In this document: positions 43,124-52,224 of the stretch, one piece after another | How the letters are laid out: every line of letters starts with the position of its first letter | How positions within the stretch are numbered: the first letter of the stretch is position 1 | Origin: DATMER01 sp031390755 | GTDB taxonomy: Bacteria > Acidobacteriota > Thermoanaerobaculia > Multivoradales > UBA5704 | Direction of reading: 5' to 3' | DNA length: 64,000 bases | NCBI GenBank assembly: GCA_031390755.1 | Contig: JANMTS010000148.1 | Coordinates: forward strand, 1-64,000 | Position numbers and translations under genes: made by a program | Notes under the pieces: generated by a model | Database searches by the model: none | What the model saw: only the letters and a program-made list of their open reading frames with translations | Told to the model about the DNA's origin: nothing

Positions 43124-44686
43124 CTACGGCACCTGCACCACGGCGAAGAAGGGCTGTCCCTGCTGGCCGCGGGCGAAGGGCATCACGTAGAAGCGCAGGA
43201 ACGAGCCCGCCTTCATGCCCTTCACCAACGCCTCGAAGCCCTCGACGCCGTCGATTTCCTTGCCGTTCACCTCGGTGATGATCGTGCCCGGGCGAACGAA
43301 CTGCTCGTAGAGCGGGCTGGTGGGCGTGACGCTGGTCACGAGGACACCGTTGACGTCGTCCGGCAGGCCGTGCGCCTGGCGCAGGTTGTCGCTGATGCCC
43401 TGGTACTCGATCCCGAGCCACTCGATGCCGCTCGCGCCGTCCTCTTCGGGCTCGGTGTCCCCATCGGTCGCCGTGTTCGTGTTCTCGGGGCGCTCCCCGA
43501 GCTTCACCTTCAGGTCGACCCGCTTGCCGTCGCGCAGCACGTCGAGGTTGACGGTCGCGCCCGGGCCCTTGTTCGAGACGTAGTTGATGAGGTCGTGCGT
43601 CGTCTTGATCTTCAGGTTGTCGACGCCCAGGATGATGTCGCCGTGGCGGACGCCGGCCTTGCCCGCGGGCGTGGTCGACTGCACGGAGCCCACCAGCGCA
43701 CCCTCGGCGGATTCGAGGCCGAAGGCCCGCGCCTGGTTGTAGCTCACGTTCTGGATCTGGAGACCCAGGTAGCCGCGGCTGACCTTGCCCTTCTCGCGGA
43801 GCTGGGGAAGGATCTCCTTGAGCGTGTTGACCGGGACCGCGAAGCCGATGTTCTCGGCTCCCCAGTTGATGGCCGTGGCGATGCCCACCACCTCGCCGCG
43901 GAGGTTCACGAGCGGGCCGCCGGAGTTGCCGAAATTGATCGCTGCGTCCGTCTGAATGAAGTTCTCAAACGAAATGTCGCTGATGCCGATCGCCCGTCCC
44001 TTGGCGCTGATCACGCCCGTGGTGACGGTCTTGTCCAGGTTCAGCGGATTGCCGATGACCATGGTCCAGTCGCCCACCCGCACCTGATCGCTGTCGCCGA
44101 GCTCGAGATAGCGCAGATCGTTGCCGGCGTTGATCTTGAGCAGTGCGAGGTCGGTGGCCTTGTCGGTGCCCTTGACCTCGGCCGGATAGTCGCGGTCGCC
44201 GAGGTGGACCTTGACCTCGGTCGCACCCTCGACCACGTGGTAGTTCGTCACCACGAGACCGTCGCGGCTGATGACGAAGCCGCTGCCGCCGGCGTCCGAG
44301 CGGAACGGCTCGGAGTCCTCGCCCTGCGGCTGCTGGGGCTGCCGCGGATTGCGGGGTCGGCCGCCGTCCGGCTGCTGCTGGCGCGGTCCGAAGAAGAACT
44401 CGAAGGGATCCGTGCCGCCGCCCTGGCCGCCGCCGCGGGGCCGGTTCTCGATCGTCGCGGCCTGGATGGAAACGACCGCGGGATCCACCGCCTGGGCGAG
44501 ATCCGCGAAGCTCGGCAACGAGGTGATCGGCGCGTTGTTGCCCGCGATCTGGGTGGCGGACAGCGACGACTCGGCGGCCGTGCCCGGGTTGGTCATGTTC
44601 AGCCCGCCGGCCAGGACCATGCCGAAGACCACTGCGCCGATGACCAGCAGGAAAGTCGTGATCTGGCGTCTCTGGGATGTGCTCAT
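43124..44686 (-). CDS. htrA: HtrA/DegP-type serine protease with two PDZ domains
   Basis: About 520 residues from an ATG at 44686 with AAAGGAG upstream (ATGs at 44722 and 44746 are alternatives). Signal anchor TTFLLVIGAVVFGMVLAGG. Trypsin-like domain: His in TNYHVVEG, Asp in ATDLALLKI, Ser in NFGNSGGPLVN. Two PDZ domains follow (GYLGLQIQN..., WLGIEYQGI...). A Gly/Gln/Pro-rich insert with no known fold precedes the His. Degrades misfolded envelope proteins in the periplasm. Confidence 0.96.
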   Translation of the reverse strand: MSTSQRRQITTFLLVIGAVVFGMVLAGGLNMTNPGTAAESSLSATQIAGNNAPITSLPSFADLAQAVDPAVVSIQAATIENRPRGGGQGGGTDPFEFFFGPRQQQPDGGRPRNPRQPQQPQGEDSEPFRSDAGGSGFVISRDGLVVTNYHVVEGATEVKVHLGDRDYPAEVKGTDKATDLALLKINAGNDLRYLELGDSDQVRVGDWTMVIGNPLNLDKTVTTGVISAKGRAIGISDISFENFIQTDAAINFGNSGGPLVNLRGEVVGIATAINWGAENIGFAVPVNTLKEILPQLREKGKVSRGYLGLQIQNVSYNQARAFGLESAEGALVGSVQSTTPAGKAGVRHGDIILGVDNLKIKTTHDLINYVSNKGPGATVNLDVLRDGKRVDLKVKLGERPENTNTATDGDTEPEEDGASGIEWLGIEYQGISDNLRQAHGLPDDVNGVLVTSVTPTSPLYEQFVRPGTIITEVNGKEIDGVEGFEALVKGMKAGSFLRFYVMPFARGQQGQPFFAVVQVP

Positions 44687-44846
44687 GAGGGACGAAGTCT
44701 CCTTTCTTCTCTGGGCATCCATGAAGCAAGCCCCTTGCCAACGCAATTCTCCGAGGGAAACAGCCTATCGCTCCAATCCATTCGTGCCAGATTGGCATCC
44801 TGATTCGAGCCCTTGAACGGGCTCCCCGCCGGGCTGGCGCGGGGCT

Positions 44847-45350
44847 TCAGAGGCGCACGTAGAGCGCTTCCTGGTGGGGACGGCCTTGGCGGACGAGCTT
44901 GATCCGCTTCCCCTTCCCCTCGGCCAGCCGGCGCAGCACCACCGAGATCTGGCTCGACGTCACCGGTTTGCGCAGGCGGTTCCGGAAGCGCAGGTTGACC
45001 TCCTGGGCCAGCCCCACCGACCCGAAGCGCTCGCCGGCCTGGGGGGAGTCCAGCACCGCCTCGACCATCCTCTTGAGCCTGGGGCGGCTGGCGCTGCCCA
45101 GGTCGTCCCCGTCGTTCTTCCCCGGAGGGATCTGCGGCACGGGCCGGGCGGAGAGATCGAGCGCCCCGGCGATCGCGGCGCGGAACGCCTCCAGCCTGCC
45201 CGTGATGTCGGCCAGCTCGGCGGCATGCACCGCCTGCTCCTTCTCATGCACCGCCTTCTGCGCAGAATGGTACGCCTCGCGCTCGCGGTGGAACGCCGCC
45301 TGCGTCTCCAGGCTCGCCACCACCTCGTCAATCGACCGTTTCGTCTTCAC
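44847..45350 (-). CDS. Coiled-coil protein with winged-helix-like C-terminus
   Basis: 167 residues from a GTG preceded by GGAGGAGGGAG. Residues 5-60 are a charged coiled coil (FHREREAYHSAQKAVHEKEQ); the C-terminus (PVTSSQISVVLRRLAEGKG, then KRIKLVRQGRPHQEALYVRL) looks like a winged helix with a basic wing. Not a family I recognise. The DNA just upstream carries an array of repeated half-sites, so it may bind there and control itself. Confidence 0.65.
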   Translation of the reverse strand: MKTKRSIDEVVASLETQAAFHREREAYHSAQKAVHEKEQAVHAAELADITGRLEAFRAAIAGALDLSARPVPQIPPGKNDGDDLGSASRPRLKRMVEAVLDSPQAGERFGSVGLAQEVNLRFRNRLRKPVTSSQISVVLRRLAEGKGKRIKLVRQGRPHQEALYVRL

Positions 45351-45410
45351 AGCTCCCTCCTCCGGCTCCGCAGCCGCTCCCCCTCGGTTTTTTGTTGTAA
45401 ACAGGCCGCA

Positions 45411-45671
45411 ATTCGCATCAGATACCGCCCCACTTCGCGTCGAGATGCCGCAACTCACATCCGATTGTATCCGATTCGCAGCCGAATGGCTGTTTGTCGC
45501 GGCAACTCACATCCGAGTCGCAGCAGAATACCAGCTTGTCGCATCAGACGCCTTCGATTCTGATGTGAAAGACAAGGATTCTGATGCGACAAACGAGGTT
45601 GCCGCTGCGACAAACGGGATTTCTGCTGCGACAAACCCGTTTGTCACAGCAGGAATCCGGCGAGTCGCATC
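45411..45671. repeat. Array of about a dozen TCGCA[TG]C-type half-sites
   Basis: Copies of GTCGCATCAGA/TTCGCAGCCGAAT and of the inverse TTCTGATGCGACAAAC recur every 18-22 bp, first in one orientation and then in the other, meeting around 45560. Centre of the right part holds GACAAACCCGTTTGTC. Lies in the 349-bp non-coding gap between two minus-strand genes, immediately upstream of the winged-helix-like gene. Confidence 0.6.
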
Positions 45672-45699
45672 AAAAAAGAGGAGGGAGGGAGACGGCGGC

Positions 45700-47172
45700 T
45701 CAGCGCGCCGCCTGGAACTTCAGGCCGGGATCGTGGCGTGCCCGCCTCAGGTAGGTGACGAGCCCCTCGGCCATGTCGAGCGTGGCCTTCTCCTGATCGG
45801 CCGCTTTCGTGAAGAGGGTGAGCGCGGCCAGGGCCTCGCGGTGGACGCCCTGCGCCTGGAAGATCGGCTTCAGGTGGGAGGCGAGCGTCTTCACCATGCC
45901 GGTCCGCCCGTCCTTGAGGAAGAGCGCGGTCAGCTCCAGGGTCACGAGAGCGGCGTCGTACCAGATCTTCCGGTTGACGAACTCGGCGCGCACCCGGCTC
46001 AGGTGATCGATGCCTTGCTGCATCCGGCCGAGACCCGCCTCGACGCGGCCTTCGGCCCACTGGAGCCGGACGCGGTCCAGCTCCTTTCCCTGGGTCTGGG
46101 AGAGACGCCGAACTTCGGGGATCAGGGCCTCGGCTTCCAGGAAGCGTCCAATCTTGCTCTGGAGGTCCAGGAGGTTGTGCCGGAGGCAGAGCCACAGGCG
46201 CGGCTCGCGGTGCTCGTCCACGAAGGGCTCCGCCTGTTTCAGGAGGGCGACGGCTGCTTCCAGGTCGTCCTGCTCCTCCATTGCCTTGGACTTCTTGATC
46301 AGTAGACGGCCTTTCATGCCCGGCTCGCCGGCCGCGAGCGCACGATCGAGAAGGTCAAGCGCCCCTGGCAGTTCTCGTTCAGCGGTGAGGAAAGACGACT
46401 TGAGATCAAGAAGTCGAGCTTCACAGAGCAGATCACCGGGGCAGCCCTCCCCGGCACGCCACTCTTCCTCGGCCTCCATGAAAACGGTCTTTGCAGATCT
46501 CAGCTCGCCCTGGACCCTGAAGGCGTTCCCCAGATGGTGCCGGGCATAGCCCCGGGACCGGAAACGCGATAGCTCCTCTCCGGGTACCTGGCTTGCCACG
46601 TCCAGGGCAAGGTGCGCCAGCCTGACGGCTTCGCCAGCGTCCTCGGAGGCAGCGGCCTCACTCTTATGCGCGATCAGCTCGCTCAGCGACCACAGCTGAA
46701 ACTCCCTGTTCTCCGCGACGAGCGCCAGCCTCGCCTCGTGGGAATAGCCCTTCAGCCGATCCCAGAGCTCCAACGCTCTGCCGCGGTCTTCCGGAAGGGG
46801 GTAGCCGGTCTCCGCCGCCAGGGCGCGCACCAGGTCGGACAGCGCCGTTGAACGGACCGGTGCGGCCTCACCCGGCGATCCGGGCGGCGGCCCCTCCGCT
46901 TCCAGTCCGCCTCCCTGCTCCTCGTAGCCGTCGAGCCCGGCCAGGAAGTCGCGGGCCGAGTCGAGATCGGCCAGCCTGCAATTCAGCGCGTGGAGGAGCT
47001 TGAACAGGGTCGGCAGCTCGGGGAACTTCTGCCCCGACTCGTACAGCGACAGGGCGCTTGCCGGCGTGCCGGACTTCCGGGCCAGCTCGGCCTTCGTCAG
47101 GTTGCGCGCGCACCGCAGCTGCCCCAGGCACTTCCCCAGGACCACCGGATTCCACGTTCCAATCCCGTTCAT
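45700..47172 (-). CDS. XRE-type HTH protein with TPR sensor region
   Basis: 490 residues. HTH at about 15-60 (LRCARNLTKAELARKSGTPASALSLYESG), then a Gly/Pro linker, then a long helical TPR region. The block LWDRLKGYSHEARLALVAEN...LSELIAHKSEAAA is shared with the proteins at 28080-29279 and 47169-47807, and the ending HREALAALTLFTKAADQEKA with the first of these. The stop/start overlap (ATGA) with the zinc-finger gene makes them one unit. Ligand or partner unknown. Confidence 0.85.
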   Translation of the reverse strand: MNGIGTWNPVVLGKCLGQLRCARNLTKAELARKSGTPASALSLYESGQKFPELPTLFKLLHALNCRLADLDSARDFLAGLDGYEEQGGGLEAEGPPPGSPGEAAPVRSTALSDLVRALAAETGYPLPEDRGRALELWDRLKGYSHEARLALVAENREFQLWSLSELIAHKSEAAASEDAGEAVRLAHLALDVASQVPGEELSRFRSRGYARHHLGNAFRVQGELRSAKTVFMEAEEEWRAGEGCPGDLLCEARLLDLKSSFLTAERELPGALDLLDRALAAGEPGMKGRLLIKKSKAMEEQDDLEAAVALLKQAEPFVDEHREPRLWLCLRHNLLDLQSKIGRFLEAEALIPEVRRLSQTQGKELDRVRLQWAEGRVEAGLGRMQQGIDHLSRVRAEFVNRKIWYDAALVTLELTALFLKDGRTGMVKTLASHLKPIFQAQGVHREALAALTLFTKAADQEKATLDMAEGLVTYLRRARHDPGLKFQAAR

Positions 47173-47807
47173 TCACCCCTCCTGACGGCGTCTCCGCCCC
47201 GGCGGCAAAGGTCGAGGATCCGTTCCTCGTACCCGAGCACATCCCCCATGTCCCGCGCGGCGGGCGCCCAGAACGTCCCCGCCGCCGCGAACGCGCACTC
47301 GGCCTGCAGCCGGTCCCCCGCCGCAGCCCAGGCATGGCCGACATGCGCCCAGGCGTAGGCGCGCAGCTCCGCGAGCCAGGCGGCCTCGGCCGGCTCCCAT
47401 TCCGGCAGCCGGGCGCTGATCCAGGCCGCCAGCATGGCGAGCTCCACCGCCAGGGCCGGCTCCCCGCCCGCCGCGGCCAGGCTCTCCTCGCACAGCCGCT
47501 CGGCCATCCCCCACGTCGTGAACCGATCCGAGCCCCGGACGAGCGCCGCCCGCTCGGCGGGCTCCAGCCCGGCCAGCTCCCGCCACAGGGCGGACGCCTC
47601 GGACCGGGACCGGGCCAGCTCCACGTCCACCAGCGAGAACTGAAAGTCGATCGCGCCCGCGCGGTGCAGGTCGACCAGGTAGCCCCCCGCCTCCCGGCAC
47701 CGCGGGCAGACCTCCAGGTGGTGAAGGAGCAGGCGGTTCTGCTCCTCGTCGTTGTCCTTCTCCAACAGCCGGCGCAGCGATGCCGCGGTCAGATGGTCCA
47801 GAGTCAT
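47169..47807 (-). CDS. Zinc-finger anti-sigma-like protein with TPR-family module
   Basis: 212 residues. HLEVCPRCREAGGYLVDL gives the H-x3-C-x2-C zinc motif of ZAS anti-sigma factors; the remainder (LWRELAGLEPAERAALVRGSD, then RFTTWGMAERLCEESLAAAG) matches the N-terminal module of the sigma-linked TPR protein at 28080-29279. AGAGGAG ribosome site. No transmembrane span and no sigma gene nearby, so if it is an anti-sigma it acts at a distance or has been repurposed. Confidence 0.75.
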   Translation of the reverse strand: MTLDHLTAASLRRLLEKDNDEEQNRLLLHHLEVCPRCREAGGYLVDLHRAGAIDFQFSLVDVELARSRSEASALWRELAGLEPAERAALVRGSDRFTTWGMAERLCEESLAAAGGEPALAVELAMLAAWISARLPEWEPAEAAWLAELRAYAWAHVGHAWAAAGDRLQAECAFAAAGTFWAPAARDMGDVLGYEERILDLCRRGGDAVRRGE

Positions 47808-48045
47808 GCTCGTCGTCTCCTCTAGTGTCGTTCAGGATGAGCTGTTTCTACAAGAGGAGAAGATGCCGCCGGGGGGCCGTCCCGGGACACGGCCCGTGGC
47901 GCGAATCCGTGTCGTTGCTTTCGAGTAACGAACGATGATCTTCAAAGGATCGTTTCCGCGGAAGATGCGCGATGCTACCGGCTGGGGACGGCCCGCCGGG
48001 CCGCGCCGGCCCGGGCCGGACGCCGTCCCGAAAGGGGATATCCCG

Positions 48046-48363
48046 ATGACTCGTCTCAACGTCCGCCGCACCGCCGCCGCCCTCCTCCTGCTCCTCGTCC
48101 TCACCCCGGCCCTGGCCGGGGCCGCCGCCTCGCCCCGAGAAAGGTCCGCCCTGGACCACTGGCTGCCCGGCCTGTGGAGCTTCCTGACCGGCCTCTGGGC
48201 GGAAACGGGCTCGGACCTCGACCCGAACGGCGCCACCGTTGACACGGGCAGCTCCCTTGATCCGAGCGGTCAGCCGAGGCCGGACGCGGGAAGCTCCCTC
48301 GACCCGGACGGCCAGGCGAGACCCGACGAGGGAGCCTCCCTCGACCCGAGCGGCCGGTCCTGA
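48046..48363 (+). CDS. Small secreted protein with Asp-rich repeats
   Basis: 105 residues. Signal peptide (RTAAALLLLLVLTPALAGAAA), a Trp-rich stretch (DHWLPGLWSFLTGLWAETG) and then three to four 14-16-residue repeats with the core GSSLDPSGQPRPDA. The DxDPxG pattern could bind calcium. Divergent from the zinc-finger gene. No homolog recognised. A 20-bp sequence just upstream (47984-48003) recurs at 55606-55625. Confidence 0.7.
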   Translation: MTRLNVRRTAAALLLLLVLTPALAGAAASPRERSALDHWLPGLWSFLTGLWAETGSDLDPNGATVDTGSSLDPSGQPRPDAGSSLDPDGQARPDEGASLDPSGRS

Positions 48364-48473
48364 CCGCTCATTCGTTCTCTTGAGGAGCCGTCTGATGAGC
48401 CTGGAGACACGATAGCGCGGCGGGGAGAGGCGGCTCTCGACACCGATCGACGATTCCGGCGACGCTGCCGGCC

Positions 48474-48854
48474 ATGGAACATCTGAGACTGCTGGTGGAG
48501 TCCGACGGGGCGATTCTCTTTCCGGAAAGCGTCCAGGTGGAGCTGGATCTCCAACCCGGCGACCTCTTCACCGTGACCGACCTGGAGAGATCGCTCCGGT
48601 CTTCTTTCGCGCTTCATCCCTACCGCGACGTCATCAGCAACGGCCCGAAGATCTTCAGCCTGGAAAAATTCATGTACTTCGTCCTCAGCTATCTCGACAA
48701 CCCCTTGGCCGCCGTCGACCGGCATGGCGCGATTCACATCCCGCCGGAAGCGTGCCCGCTGCCTGCCGGAACCCGGCTCTGGATCTACGTCTCCGGCCGC
48801 CCGGGCCTGGGCCTCTCGCTTTCTGTGAGTGTGCTGATGGATGGAGAGATCTAG
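48474..48854 (+). CDS. AbrB/SpoVT-like protein with two swapped-hairpin motifs
   Basis: 126 residues. VESDGAILFPESVQVELDLQPGDLFTV is an AbrB-type hairpin; a second one, AAVDRHGAIHIPPEACPLPAGTRLWIYV, follows at about residue 80, so the chain resembles MraZ with two AbrB-like units. Probably a DNA-binding regulator or orphan antitoxin; no toxin partner. Its 3' end is echoed at 55628-55697 and, more briefly, at 49574-49590. Confidence 0.65.
   Translation: MEHLRLLVESDGAILFPESVQVELDLQPGDLFTVTDLERSLRSSFALHPYRDVISNGPKIFSLEKFMYFVLSYLDNPLAAVDRHGAIHIPPEACPLPAGTRLWIYVSGRPGLGLSLSVSVLMDGEI
48741..48810 (+). repeat. 70-bp direct repeat, left copy
   Basis: Inside the AbrB-like gene. Matches 55628-55697 at 61 of 70 positions by eye, in the same orientation, with an identical 40-bp core. 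The pair flanks the 21-bp array, the S8 protease and its three paralogs. Confidence 0.8.
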
Positions 48855-48955
48855 AGGGGCGGCGCCGAGGGGGCACCGCCGGCAGGGGCCGCCTGCCTCG
48901 GGGCCTGCTCTGCACACCCCGGCTTTTCTCCACCCGCCCGGCGCGCAGGGCGATT

Positions 48956-49436
48956 CACCTTGCCACCGGGAAAGATCCCCTCGCGCGAAAGCGCGGTTGC
49001 CCCGGCAGCAGGCAGGCTTCCCCGACGGTCCGGCAAGGTTCCGCGCCGCGGCGTGAGATCACCCGGGCGCCGGCTGCCGTCACCTCGCCGCCGGGCGGGC
49101 TTCCCCGCGGCCGGGCAACGTCACCGCGTTGCGAGGCAAGGCTCCCCCGTGGTCCGCGACGTCACCCAGCCACGAGTCGAGCTCGCGCCACATCAGGAAA
49201 GCTTCCCTCGCCGTTAGCGCCAGGTTCCCCAGGGGCCGGGGGAGATGACCTCGCCTTGAGCAAAGTCACCTGGAGTTGCGGAAAGAGTACCAGGCGAGCA
49301 GGTCGGCTCCCCCAGCCGCGAGGCGGGTGCCTCGGCCGCGAGGTGAGTTGCCCCAGCCGCAAGGTGAGTTGCCCCGGAGACCGTTGGGCCGCCTCGCCAT
49401 GAGGTAAGGCTACGTTGGGGCCAGGTAACGTCCCCG
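48956..49436 (+). repeat. Degenerate 21-bp tandem repeat array (about 23 units)
   Basis: Units average 20-22 bp and start G[TC]T[CG]CCC or GTCACC, then a GCCGCGAGG-like second half. Clearest at 49300-49380 (GTTGCCCCAGCCGCAAGGTGA repeats). A 17-bp direct repeat flanks the array (48834-48850 and 49574-49590, CTG[AG]TGGATGGAGAGAT). The 861 bp from 48855 to 49715 holds no gene I can support; the frames open across the array look accidental. Confidence 0.6.
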
Positions 49437-49650
49437 AAGGATCAAATTCAGCGGTATGGGCGCCGCCGAGCCGAGTGGGACAGCAAACCGGGATGCCGAC
49501 GCATAGGGGGACCAACCCTGCTCATAAGGACCGATCTTTGTGACGAACTACACTCGTTCTCCATGGAATTGGGCTGGTGGATGGAGAGATTCCGTTGGCG
49601 GTGCTGATCATTTTGGCAGGTAACCATCAGCGTGACCGGGCCCGCCCGGG

Positions 49651-49679
49651 TTGTCCGGGCCGGCCCGCTGAGGTAGGCT
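49651..49679 (+). promoter_or_regulatory. Promoter of the protease operon
   Basis: TTGTCC (49651-49656), 17 bp, TAGGCT (49674-49679), then about 30 bp to the ATG with GGGAG as ribosome site. Same consensus as accA, parA and metK. Confidence 0.6.
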
Positions 49680-49715
49680 TGCCCCTCCCCTCAACAGGCT
49701 CAAGGGAGCGCGCGC

Positions 49716-52208
49716 ATGTGGAATTGTCGAGATCTCGGGCGGTTGACCCTCGCCAGCCTGATTGCTCTGTCTTTGCCCTCCGTGGTCCAGGCCGAGACCT
49801 GGGCCTCGCCGAAGTTTCACCAGGAGCTCATCCTCCTCGACAAGGCGCCGATGGGTGATTCCTCTTCACCTCGGCCGCTTCCTGCTCGGCTTCAAGACCG
49901 GCTCGGAGGTGACGCCGTCGAGTACGAGAGCTTCGTCGCAGTCCGCCTCTCGCCGGACGCCGCCAAAGAGATGATGGACGCCGCGGACGCGGAGGGCTAC
50001 GGCTGGCTGCGGGATACCCGGCCGCCGATCTCCCTGCCCTTCCACTCCTTTGCGCCGGAAGGCCCGGCCCGCTCGCAGGACTGGGCAGGCCGCAGCCTGC
50101 GGCCTGGGGAGGTCTCGGGGCTCTTTATCGTGCAGTTCGCCTTTCCAGTCCTGCCGGAGTGGCTGAAGGATCTGAGCTTCTGCGGAGTGGACGAGGTCAC
50201 CTACTACGGCAACCGTGCCTGGTTGATGCGGGCGGCGAGCCTGGAGGCGATCCGGACCTGCGATGCCGCCCGGTATCTATCCTGGGCGGGTCCTTTCCTG
50301 ACCACCGACCGTCTCGCGGCCGACCTCCTGGACCAGACGGGCGAAGACGACGTCTGGCTGCAGTTCGCCGCCGGAACCCGGAAGGCCGCCGCGGAAGCGG
50401 TGCTGCCGGCAGGCGTCGAAGTGCTGGAGAGCTTCCGCTGGGGCGACGATGGCGTGCTGTCACTGCGGGTCCGCGCCACCCCTGCAGACCTGGAAGCCCT
50501 GGCCGCCCGCCCCTCCGGCGACCTCCTCACCATCACCCGCCACGTCGACGAAACCCCTTCGGACGAGCGCCAGGGCCAGATCGTGGCGGGCAACCGCACG
50601 GCCACCGCGGTGACCAGCCCCGGCTATCTGACCTGGCTCCAGAACGCCGGCCTGAGAACCGCCGCCAACCAGCAGACCGTCTGCGTGATGGACGGGGGCT
50701 ACGACGACGGTCTTCCGACGAGCGGCACCCAGCACCCTGACCTCCCCACCGGAGCCCGCATCGTGGACGCCAAGAGCTTCGTGACCGGGACCACTTTCGT
50801 CCCGGACGCCTTCGGGCACGGTACCTTCGTCGCCGGAATCATCGCCGGCAACGGAGCCGGCGGCACGGTCGACGGCCAGGGCTTCCGCTCCGGACTGGGG
50901 ATCGCTCCGGACGCGAAGCTGGTGATCGCTCAGATCCGGGACAAGGCGGCGGGATCGTGCAACTACACAAGCGCGCCGACGACGTCCCAACTTGGGGACA
51001 TCTTCAACTTCTGTCGAAGTACAACTACAGGTACCGACAAAGCCCTTATTGCCAACTACAGTAACAATGGCCGGACATTTCAATGGGATCTTTCGGCGAT
51101 CCTCTTCGACAAGCGGGTGATCGACGCCTATCGTCCGGGTTCCTCCGAAACCGCTCTCCAGCCCATGACGATTGTCGTTTCCGCGGGCAACCTCGGCCCA
51201 GGCCCCAACACGGTCGAGAGCCCGGCGACGGGCCGTAACGTCATTGCCGTGGGGTCTACACAGAGCTACAGGCCGTCGACTCAAGCCGGAGCGCCACCGC
51301 TCTCATGCACGGGTACCTTCAGCCCCTACCCCACAGAGGAGGCGACCGATTTCAAGAAGGTGAGCTCCTTGAGTGGCCGCGGTGCTCCCTTCGGGCTCGG
51401 CACCTCCTCGACGGTGCTCTTCACTCGCGTGAAACCAGATCTTGTAGCGCCCGGTGGGCGTGCCATGTCCACCGTACCCTACTCGTCGCCCAGCACTTAT
51501 TCCTGCCAGAGCCTGTGCAGGAAGTACTGGATCGATCCTCCGACTGGCTACCATAGTTATGCTCAGGGGACGAGCTTTTCGGCGCCGGTGGTATCAGGCG
51601 TCGCAGCCCTGATTCGCAAATGGATTATCGACCGTTCACCTTCGATGAACCCTTCTCCCGCCTTGCTCAAAGCGGCCATGATCGCGACCGCCGATGACAT
51701 CGGCACCACAGATCATAGACCCAGCAATGTCTTTGGGTGGGGGCTCGTCAACCTTCAGCGTCTTATCGACAGTATTGCCAAGTTCTACGTCAATGATGCC
51801 GCTGTGGGCACAGGCGGGTCTCAGAGTTGGACTCGCGTGATCGACGACCCGTCGAAGCCGACCTACATCGTCCTGGTTTGGAGTGATGCTACGCCGGATA
51901 GCCTCACCAATGCCTTCGTTGGCCCCTTGGTGAACGATCTCTCCCTTTGGGTTGAGAAAACAGGCGTTGCGACCGCGTGGCGGGGAAACAACTTCAACGA
52001 AGTTCTGGCAGGAGTCGACGACGGCTATTCGTACACGTACGCGTTCGGAGGTTCCCTGAATGATACGGTCAACACCGTCGAGGCGGTATTCCTACCCCCT
52101 AACACCTATTCTGCGGGTCAGCAGATCACGATCAGGGTTCTCGGGATCGACGTTCCCGAGGGCGGCGCTCAGAAATTCTCGCTTTACGCCTACAATGTTC
52201 GCCCATGA
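49716..52208 (+). CDS. Secreted subtilisin-like serine protease (S8)
   Basis: 830 residues with a signal peptide (about 1-27, LTLASLIALSLPSVVQA). A 300-residue N-terminal region of unknown fold precedes the catalytic domain: Asp in CVMDGGYDDG, His in FGHGTFVAGIIAG, oxyanion Asn in VSAGNLGPG, Ser in YAQGTSFSAPVVSGVAALI. A beta-rich C-terminal domain follows (VLVWSDATPDS...). Three overlapping secreted paralogs sit directly downstream (first start 17 bp after its stop), so they may be substrates, inhibitors or partners. Cys-rich inserts (SCNYT, SCQSLC) suggest extracytoplasmic disulfides. Confidence 0.93.
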   Translation: MWNCRDLGRLTLASLIALSLPSVVQAETWASPKFHQELILLDKAPMGDSSSPRPLPARLQDRLGGDAVEYESFVAVRLSPDAAKEMMDAADAEGYGWLRDTRPPISLPFHSFAPEGPARSQDWAGRSLRPGEVSGLFIVQFAFPVLPEWLKDLSFCGVDEVTYYGNRAWLMRAASLEAIRTCDAARYLSWAGPFLTTDRLAADLLDQTGEDDVWLQFAAGTRKAAAEAVLPAGVEVLESFRWGDDGVLSLRVRATPADLEALAARPSGDLLTITRHVDETPSDERQGQIVAGNRTATAVTSPGYLTWLQNAGLRTAANQQTVCVMDGGYDDGLPTSGTQHPDLPTGARIVDAKSFVTGTTFVPDAFGHGTFVAGIIAGNGAGGTVDGQGFRSGLGIAPDAKLVIAQIRDKAAGSCNYTSAPTTSQLGDIFNFCRSTTTGTDKALIANYSNNGRTFQWDLSAILFDKRVIDAYRPGSSETALQPMTIVVSAGNLGPGPNTVESPATGRNVIAVGSTQSYRPSTQAGAPPLSCTGTFSPYPTEEATDFKKVSSLSGRGAPFGLGTSSTVLFTRVKPDLVAPGGRAMSTVPYSSPSTYSCQSLCRKYWIDPPTGYHSYAQGTSFSAPVVSGVAALIRKWIIDRSPSMNPSPALLKAAMIATADDIGTTDHRPSNVFGWGLVNLQRLIDSIAKFYVNDAAVGTGGSQSWTRVIDDPSKPTYIVLVWSDATPDSLTNAFVGPLVNDLSLWVEKTGVATAWRGNNFNEVLAGVDDGYSYTYAFGGSLNDTVNTVEAVFLPPNTYSAGQQITIRVLGIDVPEGGAQKFSLYAYNVRP

Positions 52209-52224
52209 GACTGAGGGCAGTTCG

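Noticed and set aside
48752..49402. 216-codon open frame over the 21-bp repeat array
   Set aside because: Arg/Pro/Ser-rich, no motif and no conserved start; explained by the GC-rich repeats.
48956..49436. CRISPR array
   Set aside because: Units are diverged head-to-tail repeats without unique spacers, and no cas gene lies nearby.
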